NCBI GenBank assembly: GCA_002436065.1
Contig: DIXP01000101.1
Location: 1 to 14,453, forward strand
From: Chloroflexi bacterium UBA6077
GTDB taxonomy: Bacteria; Chloroflexota; UBA6077
Length of the DNA: 14,453 bases
Direction of reading: 5' to 3'
Positions 1-6,518 of the stretch are shown piece after piece. How positions within the stretch are numbered: position 1 is the first letter of the stretch; every line of letters starts with the position of its first letter. A program made the translations under genes and the position numbers. The notes beneath the pieces are model-generated. The model searched no databases, had not been told where the DNA came from, and saw only the letters and a program-made list of their open reading frames with translations.

Positions 1-109
1 CAACTTGATCCGTTAGACACTATAGCGGCGTTTGCCCCTTTTAGAGAGGGTGAATCAAGGGATATCAACCGGCGATCCAGTCTTCAGAAGAATGGAGGAA
101 GAAAGGACC

Positions 110-1105
110 ATGCGGACCAAGCTGTTCGTCGTCGCAGCGGTTGTGGCCATGGCGGCCGTAGTGCTGTCTGCCGCGGCCGGGTGCAGTCGTGGGGGCGAGG
201 CTGACAACTATCCCAACAAGCCCATCACCTATCTCACGGTGTGGGATCCAGGAGGACAATCCGATCGTACCGCCAGGATGCAGCAACCATTGTTGGAGAA
301 GGCACTCGGGCAGAAGATCGTGATGGACTACAAGGTCGGCGGTGGTGGCGCCGTCGGATGGTCCGAGTTCGTCCGTTCCAAGGCGGATGGCTACTCCATG
401 GTAGGCACCAATCTACCGACCATCGTGACGCAACCCATGATGGAGGACGTCGGGTACAAGACTGAGCAATTCTTGCCCCTCGTCGACTTCCAGTATTCCC
501 CTCTGGTATTTGCTGTTAAGAATGACAGCCCTTACAAAGACATGAAGGGCTTTGTCGACGCCGCGAAGGCGAACCCCGGCAAGCTGAGCATCGGTGGTGT
601 GGCGCTCTGGAGCATCACTCACATCATGGCTCTCGAGATGCAGAAGCAGTATGGCATCCAGATCCAGTTCGTGCCTCACACGGGGACGGCCCCTCTGATT
701 ACCAACTGGCTGGGCGGCCACGTGGATTCGGCTATCATCTACACCGACGACCTGCTCCGCCAGAAGGATCAGGGCCGGGCGCTCATGATAGTAGAGGATA
801 CCAAGTTCCCTGGCCTCGAGCAGTACCCTGTCGCCAAGGAAGTGGGCTTCAACTTCTCCTTTGGCGTATCTCGGGGCATAGCCCTGCAGGCTGGAGCACC
901 GGATTACGCCGCGAAGAAGCTGGAGAAAGCCTTCCTCGACATCGCCAAGGATCCTGAGATCATCGCGCAGATGACGAAAGAGGGCTTCCTGTCCAGGGCC
1001 ATGGGCAGCACGGAGTTCAAGAAGGAAATTGAGGCCCAGACCAAGATGTACGCGGATTACCTGAAAGACGCCGATATCAAGAAGGCCGATCCAACCAAGA
1101 AGTAG
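110..1105 (+). CDS. TctC-family tripartite tricarboxylate transporter substrate-binding lipoprotein
   Basis: This 331-residue protein resembles the Bug/TctC extracytoplasmic solute receptors, which bind carboxylates or other small organic anions outside the membrane and deliver them to a TctA/TctB permease. The ATG at 110 is preferred over an upstream in-frame start because GGAGG lies at 94-98 and a signal peptide begins there. A charged Met-Arg-Thr-Lys start is followed by an Ala/Val-rich core and a lipobox ending Ala-Ala-Gly-Cys (Cys25), so the mature protein should be a lipoprotein. Family signatures follow: a Pro-Asn-Lys-Pro-Ile entry strand, Pro-Gly-Gly-Gln-Ser-Asp near residue 50, a Leu-Gly-Gln-Lys-Ile-Val strand, a Gly-rich Gly-Gly-Gly-Gly-Ala loop and an Ala-Asp-Gly-Tyr motif. 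Length is normal for the family. No TctA or TctB gene lies nearby, so it is an orphan receptor; the ligand cannot be read from the sequence. Confidence 0.9.
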   Translation: MRTKLFVVAAVVAMAAVVLSAAAGCSRGGEADNYPNKPITYLTVWDPGGQSDRTARMQQPLLEKALGQKIVMDYKVGGGGAVGWSEFVRSKADGYSMVGTNLPTIVTQPMMEDVGYKTEQFLPLVDFQYSPLVFAVKNDSPYKDMKGFVDAAKANPGKLSIGGVALWSITHIMALEMQKQYGIQIQFVPHTGTAPLITNWLGGHVDSAIIYTDDLLRQKDQGRALMIVEDTKFPGLEQYPVAKEVGFNFSFGVSRGIALQAGAPDYAAKKLEKAFLDIAKDPEIIAQMTKEGFLSRAMGSTEFKKEIEAQTKMYADYLKDADIKKADPTKK

Positions 1106-1128
1106 TCTTCCACGCTGATCCCACCGCT

Positions 1129-1253
1129 CTCTAGAGCCTGTTATGAACTGTCCCGGGCGCCTTACGACCGGGTCAGAAACAGGCTTCTTGATGGAACGCC
1201 GACTTTGGCCCGAGAGTAAGCCAAACGGCCAAGGTTCATAACAGGCTCTAGAG
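1129..1253. repeat. MITE-like element with perfect 20-bp inverted repeats
   Basis: The 20 bases at 1129-1148 (CTCTAGAGCCTGTTATGAAC) are an exact reverse complement of 1234-1253, and the match stops abruptly at both sides. The interior of about 85 bp holds a smaller inverted repeat, TTGGCC at 1205-1210 against GGCCAA at 1227-1232, and no plausible gene. The CTCTAGAG at each outer edge is itself a palindrome, so the duplicated target could be TA, CTAG or the whole octamer. The element sits 24 bp after the stop codon of the TctC gene. The size and structure suggest a non-autonomous transposable element. A long transcription-terminating hairpin is the main alternative. Confidence 0.6.
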
Positions 1254-1341
1254 GCAACGCGCGCTAGGACCCTGACGCCAGCGGAGCCAGACACCGGAGC
1301 CCTTCTGGTCCCTCTGGGCGCTGCTCATCGGGGCAAACAAA

Positions 1342-1367
1342 GGAGCCGCGGGGAAACCTGCGGCTCC
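1342..1367 (+). terminator. GC-rich hairpin with GAAA loop (possible terminator)
   Basis: Bases 1342-1352 pair with 1357-1367 through 11 positions, one of them G-U, around a GAAA tetraloop (1353-1356). No T-run follows, so a Rho-independent terminator is only one possibility. It lies in a gene-poor stretch between the TctC gene and the carbohydrate-binding protein. Confidence 0.35.
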
Positions 1368-1424
1368 CCCTACCCCCACTCGCTACTCGCTCCCCGTGTC
1401 TTCCACCGAAGGGTGCTGTCTCCC

Positions 1425-1520
1425 GTGCCGATCGATCGCATTGGATGGTTCGGGGAACAGTCCAAACCGACAGCCACGGTGACGGCTACGGCAACAGCTA
1501 CGGAGACGCCGACATTTTAA
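1425..1520 (+). other. Thr/Ala-rich coding remnant
   Basis: An open frame ending in TAA at 1518-1520 encodes an alternating Thr-Ala tail (Thr-Ala-Thr-Val-Thr-Ala and so on, from about 1467). This resembles the Thr/Pro/Ala linkers of surface proteins. No convincing ribosome site or upstream domain is seen, so this is probably the end of a decayed gene or chance low complexity. The rest of 1260-1571 holds only the hairpin at 1342-1367. Confidence 0.25.
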
Positions 1521-1571
1521 GAAGTCGTGAAGGCGAGATCAGAATGCCGTCATGAGCGAAGGAATTGAACC

Positions 1572-2492
1572 TTGACAGCTTTCTGGCATTTCCTTCACAA
1601 GCCCTTAATAGCCTTGATGCTAACATCTCCCTGTGCTGGCACTGGCGCTTCCAGCTACAATCTCGTTCCCAACCAGGAGGCGACGCAAGCTGGCATCTCG
1701 ACCAGAGCCGCTGGAGAGGCAGCTCTCATCCCAGTGGGAGCCGCCACAGCTGCTGCCGCTTCGACCGCGAGGGCGACTGGGAACCAGGGGAGCAATACGG
1801 GGAGTACTCATCCCGTCTCGGCGAGCCATGTGCAGTCCCTGGCCCAGAGCGATGGGGTGATCACCCTGGGCAACCCCATAACCGTGAGCGGATCGGGCGC
1901 AACGGTCACCGGCAGCACCGTCAACATCACGGCAGCCGGCAGCTACAGCATCAGCGGCAACTTGAGCGACGGACAGATAGTGGTGGACACGAAGGATAAG
2001 GACCCGGTGACCCTCGTTCTGAACGGAGCGAGCATTACCAGTTCCACCAGCGCCTCCATCTACGTCAAGGACGCGGAAGCGGTGGTTATCGTCCTGGCGG
2101 AGGGAAGCGAAAACTACGTGGCGGATGGAACCGCCTACACAGGCCAGGGCCCCGAGACGGGCGAACCCGATGCGGCCATCTTCAGCAAGGCCGACCTTTC
2201 CATCGAGGGCAGCGGCTCTCTGGCTGTCCACGCCAACTACAACGACGCGATCGCGAGCAAGGATGGGCTCGAGATCACCGCGGGCAACATCACGGTGGAT
2301 GCCCCGTCCGACGGCATCAGGGGGAGGGACTACTTCCTCGTCAAGGGCGGAGGCACGGAGTTCGCTAGGCTGAAAGCCCCACCATCTGGTACGATATTGT
2401 CCACTTCGTCCACACGCTCACCTGTTTCCGTTGGCAGCTCGACCTTCTGGAGCGCCAGGTCGAGCTGCGGTCACCCTGGTCACCACCGGTAG
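1572..2492 (+). CDS. Truncated secreted carbohydrate-binding domain protein (DUF4353/Cthe_2159-like)
   Basis: Residues about 97-260 match the right-handed beta-helix carbohydrate-binding fold typified by Clostridium thermocellum Cthe_2159, which binds acidic polysaccharide. The signs are repeated short strands rich in Thr, Ile, Val, Asn and Gly, an NITAAGSYSISG rung, an LVLNGASI rung, and DAIASKDGLEITAGNI followed by DGIRGRDYF. The only start is TTG at 1572, with AAGGAA at 1559-1564. A short hydrophobic stretch ends Ser-Pro-Cys (Cys21), and an Ala/Ser/Thr linker precedes the domain. Similarity stops after the Lys-Gly-Gly-Gly near 2350, where another beta-helix rung is expected. The last 45 or so residues are Ser/Arg-rich and look out of frame. 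The gene is therefore probably C-terminally truncated by recombination and may be a pseudogene. No cellulosome or glycoside hydrolase genes are nearby. Confidence 0.7.
   Translation: MTAFWHFLHKPLIALMLTSPCAGTGASSYNLVPNQEATQAGISTRAAGEAALIPVGAATAAAASTARATGNQGSNTGSTHPVSASHVQSLAQSDGVITLGNPITVSGSGATVTGSTVNITAAGSYSISGNLSDGQIVVDTKDKDPVTLVLNGASITSSTSASIYVKDAEAVVIVLAEGSENYVADGTAYTGQGPETGEPDAAIFSKADLSIEGSGSLAVHANYNDAIASKDGLEITAGNITVDAPSDGIRGRDYFLVKGGGTEFARLKAPPSGTILSTSSTRSPVSVGSSTFWSARSSCGHPGHHR
2435..2467. repeat. 11-bp perfect inverted repeat
   Basis: CAGCTCGACCT at 2435-2445 is the exact reverse complement of 2457-2467, with an 11-base loop. It lies in the foreign-looking tail after the break in the carbohydrate-binding gene. 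It could be a hairpin or simply Leu/Glu-rich coding sequence of a fossil gene. Confidence 0.35.
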
Positions 2493-2516
2493 GGAACCGA
2501 AGGCTCGCGTTCTTAG

Positions 2517-2538
2517 CCGAGCACCCGTGGGTGCTCGG
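2517..2538. promoter_or_regulatory. Perfect 9-bp stem hairpin upstream of the membrane-protein RBS
   Basis: CCGAGCACC (2517-2525) and GGTGCTCGG (2530-2538) form a perfect stem around CGTG. The structure ends 18 bases before the GGGAGG ribosome site (2557-2562) of the gene starting at 2571. No T-run follows it. It may terminate leftward or rightward transcription, or act in the leader of the downstream mRNA. Confidence 0.4.
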
Positions 2539-2570
2539 GCTCACAACGAGAGAAGCGGGAGGTAAAGGTA

Positions 2571-3278
2571 GTGCAACCGAGCGACTCCGAGGACCGCACC
2601 ACGCTCGTCGTCGGCTACTACGCGTCGCTATCGATGAGCGTCTTGATCCTGATCTCCTTCGCCATCGCCATCCTCACCCCGCCGATCTCGGGGGAGCTTT
2701 GCCAGGAGGGCTGCGTCTCCTACCCCTATCTCGACATAGCCGATCGCTTTCCCCGCGACTACTACTGGATGTTCCCGGCGATGCTCGCTACCCTACTTTA
2801 CGTGCTGTTCGTGGTCAGCCTGCATACCCTCGCGCGGCCGCCCAGGAGGGTCTTCAGCCTGCTGGGCGTGGTCTTTGCCGCGATGGCGGCAGCCGTTCTC
2901 GTGGGTGATTACTTCGTGCAGGTCGCGGTGATCCAGCCCAGCATCGTCGGGGGCGAAGCCGATGGCATCTCGCTGCTCACCCAGTACAACCCGCACGGCC
3001 TCTTCATCGCCCTGGAGGAGCTGGGTTACCTGCTGATCAGCCTCTCCCTACTGTGCCTGGCTCCTGCCCTCGCGGGGACAAACCGCCTGGAGTGCATCGT
3101 CCGCTGGCTCTTTGTCGCCGGATGGGCCATCAATGTCATCGCGCTCGCCTGGATCTCCCTCACCCGCGGACTGGACCGCGGGTATCTCTTCGAGATAGTC
3201 GCGATCACCGTCGTCTGGCTGGTCCTGATCGCCAGCGGGTTCTTGATGGCGGCTAGCTTTCGCAGGTCGTTGGCGTGA
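2571..3278 (+). CDS. Hypothetical six-helix integral membrane protein
   Basis: This 235-residue protein starts at GTG 2571, with GGGAGG at 2557-2562 spaced eight bases. Six hydrophobic segments are visible at about 15-36, 66-88, 95-118, 144-168, 175-198 and 206-229. A Cys pair (residues 44 and 48) lies in the first extramembrane loop. A conserved-looking stretch with Gly-Asp-Tyr-Phe-Val-Gln and later Gln-Tyr-Asn-Pro-His-Gly joins helices 3 and 4, and Glu149-Glu150 begin helix 4. The overall size and helix number resemble DUF4386-like proteins, but I do not recognise a specific family and assign no function. The gene appears monocistronic, with fragmentary sequence before it and the end of a convergent gene after it. 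Confidence 0.75.
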   Translation: MQPSDSEDRTTLVVGYYASLSMSVLILISFAIAILTPPISGELCQEGCVSYPYLDIADRFPRDYYWMFPAMLATLLYVLFVVSLHTLARPPRRVFSLLGVVFAAMAAAVLVGDYFVQVAVIQPSIVGGEADGISLLTQYNPHGLFIALEELGYLLISLSLLCLAPALAGTNRLECIVRWLFVAGWAINVIALAWISLTRGLDRGYLFEIVAITVVWLVLIASGFLMAASFRRSLA

Positions 3279-3339
3279 TGCCCTGTCGTCGACGAGCCAT
3301 CGCCAGGAGTGGGGCCGCCGGTTAGGCACCAAAACCTTC

Positions 3340-3459
3340 ATGAAACACTACGATGCCATGAGTCCTGTTTTCCCCGAATGGCAAGGCAAGAAAGTACTCC
3401 TGGGGAACACCTTCAAGAATCAAGTCCGGGAGATTCCTGAAGCCGAACCGTATGGCTGA
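3340..3459 (+). other. Possible small ORF or gene remnant (39 codons)
   Basis: An ATG at 3340 opens a 39-codon frame ending at TGA 3457-3459. Its composition (Trp, Lys, Asn, Pro, acidic residues) looks more like real protein than like GC-rich shadow frames. The frame is also open for a short way upstream. No ribosome site is visible and I recognise no family. It may be the tail of a lost gene. Nothing else is evident between 3279 and 3516. Confidence 0.25.
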
Positions 3460-3516
3460 CAATTGACTGTGAATGTAAATTTGGGGAGAGAGTCGAGGTC
3501 GTCGCCCGGGTGGGGG

Positions 3517-4911
3517 TCATCCGCCTCGTGTACTCGTGACGCCACGAACCTTCCTGGGCGCTGCTATCCACACGGCCGCTATGCTGATTATGGCCGCCAT
3601 CGCGGCTAGTCCCAGGGCGGGGAGGTAACTCCCCGTGCTGTCGAAGATGTATCCTCCCATCAAGGCCCCTGTGGCGCTTCCCAGACCGTTAGCGGTCGTC
3701 ACCACGCCGAATATCGATCCCAGCCGCTTTCCAGCGAACATATCCGAGGTCACCGCGGGGGTCAGCGGCACCGACGTACCGTATCCAATGGCGAGCATGA
3801 CTGCGTACAAGAAGATCAGCATCGACATTCCAGGCAAACGGCTGGCGACCAGCAGCAATATCGACATGGCAACGCAGGTCAGACCGATGGTCCAAGTCTT
3901 CTCGCGTCCCAGCCGGTCTGATATCCACCCTGAGCCGATCTTCGACCCGATGCTTAGTAACCCAATCAGCCCCACGATGCTCGCTGCCAGCATGCTGTCG
4001 TACCCACTATCGACCATGTAGGCTATCTGGTGGACGAACACGGTCTGGGTGGCTATCTGCAGGAAGGCCACCATCACCAGGATTGCCCAGTAGCGCGGTG
4101 TACGCAGCGCTAGCGCAACTGTCCACTGCCGGTTCGCCCACTCCGTGTCCACAACCCGGAAACGCTTCTCTCGAACGATTGACCCTGATGCATCAACGCG
4201 CGCGCCCCCGTCCTTCTCCAGACCGAAGTCCTCAGGCCTACCACGCAGGCCGAAGAATGCTGCCGGCACCACGATGAACACAACGATTCCAGCCATCACC
4301 TGGTAGGCGACTCGCCAGCCATAGTTGGTGATCACCCACTGGGCAAAGGGGATCATCACCACGATCCCCACGCCGACCCCAGCCGAGACTACCCCGAGGG
4401 CGAACCCCAATCTAGTCGAGAACCAGCGGGTGGTCGATGTGACAGATGGCACCCATCCGGTGAAGGCGAGTCCCACGGCCGCCACGATGCCGAACAGCAA
4501 ATAGAACTGCCACAACTCGCTGATCTGGCTGCACGCTACTAGACCTGCAGCCAGAACGATGCCACCAACGGAAGCTACCCTACCGGGTCCGTACCGGTCG
4601 CTAAGAGCCCCTGCACCTACTCCAGCGAGGCCAGTGACGATGACGAACAGGGAGAAGACGCCCGCCGCCGACGCCCTGCTCCATCCAAACTCCTGGATGA
4701 GCGCGACGAAGTACACGGAGAACGACTGCCAGGCAGTGCTCGAGACGCCGAACGAGAAGAAGCTGGCGGCGACGACGAACCAGCCGTAGAAGAAGGGAAG
4801 CCTCGCCTGCCAGGGCATCGGGCGAGTCGCGAGAGCATCCTGGGGCCGGCTGTCCGGTTCGGAGGGAGACAAGACTTTCACCTCGATAATATACCCCTGA
4901 GTAGCACCCAT
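3517..4911 (-). CDS. Major facilitator superfamily (MFS) transporter, MCT/OFA-like
   Basis: This 464-residue secondary transporter has about twelve membrane helices, in two six-helix halves joined by a charged loop (about 225-270). The family motif A between helices 2 and 3 reads Gly-Ala-Leu-Ser-Asp-Arg-Tyr-Gly (101-108). Its counterpart in the second half is Gly-Trp-Ile-Ser-Asp-Arg-Leu-Gly. The Phe-Tyr-Gly-Trp-Phe-Val-Val start of helix 1 is typical of the monocarboxylate and oxalate/formate branch, so an organic anion is a reasonable but unproven substrate. The open frame extends upstream to 5175, but that extension is Cys/Pro/Arg-rich and non-membrane. ATG 4911, preceded by AGAAGG (complement of 4917-4922), is the better start. 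It is transcribed away from the histidine kinase gene. Confidence 0.88.
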   Translation of the reverse strand: MGATQGYIIEVKVLSPSEPDSRPQDALATRPMPWQARLPFFYGWFVVAASFFSFGVSSTAWQSFSVYFVALIQEFGWSRASAAGVFSLFVIVTGLAGVGAGALSDRYGPGRVASVGGIVLAAGLVACSQISELWQFYLLFGIVAAVGLAFTGWVPSVTSTTRWFSTRLGFALGVVSAGVGVGIVVMIPFAQWVITNYGWRVAYQVMAGIVVFIVVPAAFFGLRGRPEDFGLEKDGGARVDASGSIVREKRFRVVDTEWANRQWTVALALRTPRYWAILVMVAFLQIATQTVFVHQIAYMVDSGYDSMLAASIVGLIGLLSIGSKIGSGWISDRLGREKTWTIGLTCVAMSILLLVASRLPGMSMLIFLYAVMLAIGYGTSVPLTPAVTSDMFAGKRLGSIFGVVTTANGLGSATGALMGGYIFDSTGSYLPALGLAAMAAIISIAAVWIAAPRKVRGVTSTRGG

Positions 4912-4958
4912 GTCTACCTTCTCCCGCTCCTGGTCGCAGCAGTAGCGCCAGCCATGCA

Positions 4959-5222
4959 GTGGGTTGGATGGGTGTGGCTTCAGCCCTTGCCGACTCAATA
5001 CTCGCAGCACGGGGAGCGATGCGGCTGGCCTACCACTTCGAGGGCACAGCGCCGACCAGGTTCTTCGAGCCGCCGGAGCGCCTCTCCAGGCAGTATCGCA
5101 ACCCAATTGCACTCGCTCAGGAATGGCAAAGCATGCTGGATGAGGGCAAGTGTGCTCCTCGGACAGGTCTGGCACGCAGTTTGACCGAAGTTTACCCTCA
5201 GTTGCGTCGATCTACCATGTGA
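4959..5222 (+). pseudogene. Decayed helix-turn-helix protein fragment (tentative)
   Basis: An 87-codon frame contains a stretch around residues 48-75 (Asn-Pro-Ile-Ala-Leu-Ala-Gln-Glu-Trp-Gln, then Met-Leu-Asp-Glu-Gly-Lys, then Gly-Leu-Ala-Arg). This resembles the start of the recombinase-associated HTH proteins in which 'Leu-Ala-Arg ... Ser-Arg-Ala-Arg-Val-Thr-Gln-Val' forms the DNA-reading helix. Here Ala-Arg-Ser-Leu-Thr-Glu-Val follows directly, as if about 24 bases between two short GCACGC-like sequences had been lost. No ribosome site is obvious. This frame fills most of the 324-bp gap between the MFS and kinase genes, where I otherwise see nothing. Confidence 0.3.
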
Positions 5223-5235
5223 GAGGGGAGTTGCT

Positions 5236-6486
5236 TTGGGAAAAACAGATCGGAAGGGTGGAAGGGCGAGGCGTGAGTCACAGGTCGCGCCTACCGGTCG
5301 TGAGAGATCGGTCATTGGACAAGATTCAGGTGGATCGAGCCCTGGTAGAGAGGTTGAGGGCAGGTCCGCTTCCTGTGACACGGTGGGCATCGAGAAGCTG
5401 TCGGAAGATGCCAGCCGCCGCACAGCGGAGCTGGAAGCGCTGTTCGCCTCCGTGGCCGATGGCCTGCTGGTGATGGATCCGCAGGGCCGAGTCCTTCGCA
5501 TGAACCCCACGGGCGAACGGATGTTGAACCTCTCTCCAGAGGATCGGCAGTCGCCACTGGAGTCCCGGATCAAGAACGTGTTGCACATCGAGACCGCGGA
5601 CGGCCGCCCCTACCCGATCGAGGAGCACCCGGGCTTTCGCGCCCTGCGTGGTGAGATCGTGCGCAACGTGATTATGAAGGTGCACCCGCCCCACGGCAGA
5701 GTCTTCTGGGTATCGGTGAGCGCGGCGCCCGTCAAGGCAGAAGGCGGTGCCTTCTTGGGAGCTGTCATGAGCTTCACCGATATCACCGCCTTGCATGACC
5801 TCCAGGAGGGGCGGGAGGACATGCTTCGTGCCATCTCGCACGACCTGCGAAACCCCCTCACCGCGATCATGGGTCTGTCATCTCTCCTCTGGAAAAGCCT
5901 CGACAAGAAGGAGCTTCAGGCAGATGCAGAGGCTGCGGAGTCCATCACCAGGAACGCCAGGCGCATGAACTCGATGATACAGGACTTGGTTGATTCGGTG
6001 CGGCTGGACGCCGGAGTTTTCGAGCTCCATAGGGAGAGAACAGAGGTAAGCGCGCTGCTATCCGGGCTGGACGAAGTGGTCGGGACAGCCGATTATCAGA
6101 GCAGGCTGCGGATAGAGTGTCCGGAGGGGCTGCCGCCGATCAACGCCGACCGGGAGCGGCTTGAGCGCGCCATCCTCAACCTGGTGAGCAATGGGCTGAA
6201 ATACTCCCCAACGGACTGCCCGGTGTGGGTGAAGGTCAAACGGCGGGACGGGAAGCTCACCATATCCGTGGTCGACCAGGGGGCCGGCATCAACTCAGAG
6301 GATAGGAAGCACCTCTTCGAACGGTTCTATCGAACGGCCACCGGCAGGAAAGCTGGAGGCCTGGGCCTGGGCCTCTTCATCGTCAAGCAGATAGTGGAGG
6401 CCCACGGCGGGCAACTGCGGGTCGATAGTGAGGTGGGAAAGGGTAGCACCTTCAGCATCGAGATTCCCATCGACCCGCATACGTAA
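5236..6486 (+). CDS. Soluble PAS-domain sensor histidine kinase
   Basis: This 416-residue two-component kinase has a PAS sensor domain at about 65-190, then a HisKA dimerisation domain with the phospho-acceptor His202 in SHDLRNPLTAI, and an HATPase_c domain at about 300-412. The ATP lid elements are intact: N-box Leu-Asn-Leu-Val-Ser-Asn-Gly (314-320), G1 Asp-Gln-Gly-Ala-Gly-Ile (347-352), F-box Phe-Glu-Arg-Phe-Tyr and G2 Gly-Leu-Gly-Leu-Gly-Leu (375-380). No membrane segment or signal peptide is present, so it should sense an intracellular signal through PAS. The start is TTG 5236, with GAGGGGAG at 5223-5230. The first 50 residues are polar and unstructured, and GTG 5383 is an alternative start. 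No response regulator is adjacent, so its partner is encoded elsewhere. Confidence 0.9.
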   Translation: MGKTDRKGGRARRESQVAPTGRERSVIGQDSGGSSPGREVEGRSASCDTVGIEKLSEDASRRTAELEALFASVADGLLVMDPQGRVLRMNPTGERMLNLSPEDRQSPLESRIKNVLHIETADGRPYPIEEHPGFRALRGEIVRNVIMKVHPPHGRVFWVSVSAAPVKAEGGAFLGAVMSFTDITALHDLQEGREDMLRAISHDLRNPLTAIMGLSSLLWKSLDKKELQADAEAAESITRNARRMNSMIQDLVDSVRLDAGVFELHRERTEVSALLSGLDEVVGTADYQSRLRIECPEGLPPINADRERLERAILNLVSNGLKYSPTDCPVWVKVKRRDGKLTISVVDQGAGINSEDRKHLFERFYRTATGRKAGGLGLGLFIVKQIVEAHGGQLRVDSEVGKGSTFSIEIPIDPHT

Positions 6487-6490
6487 GCCA

Positions 6491-6513
6491 TGGGCGGATC
6501 AGAGACCCGCCCA
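6491..6513. terminator. Hairpin between convergent genes, possible bidirectional terminator
   Basis: TGGGCGG (6491-6497) and CCGCCCA (6507-6513) form a perfect 7-bp stem with a 9-base loop. It occupies almost the whole 32-bp gap between the kinase stop and the stop of the convergent fusion gene. No T-run is present. Confidence 0.5.
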
Positions 6514-6518
6514 GCCAT

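Noticed and set aside
5..26. TTGATC and TATAGC near the left edge as a promoter for the TctC gene
   Set aside because: The spacing is only 10 bases, which is too short for a sigma-70 promoter.
413..1294. 293-codon minus-strand frame opposite the TctC gene
   Set aside because: It is a shadow frame: Arg/Leu/Val-rich with no family signature, opposite a clear lipoprotein gene.
4912..5175. 88-codon N-terminal extension of the MFS frame
   Set aside because: It is rich in Cys, Pro and Arg, lacks membrane character, and lies upstream of a good ATG with a ribosome site.
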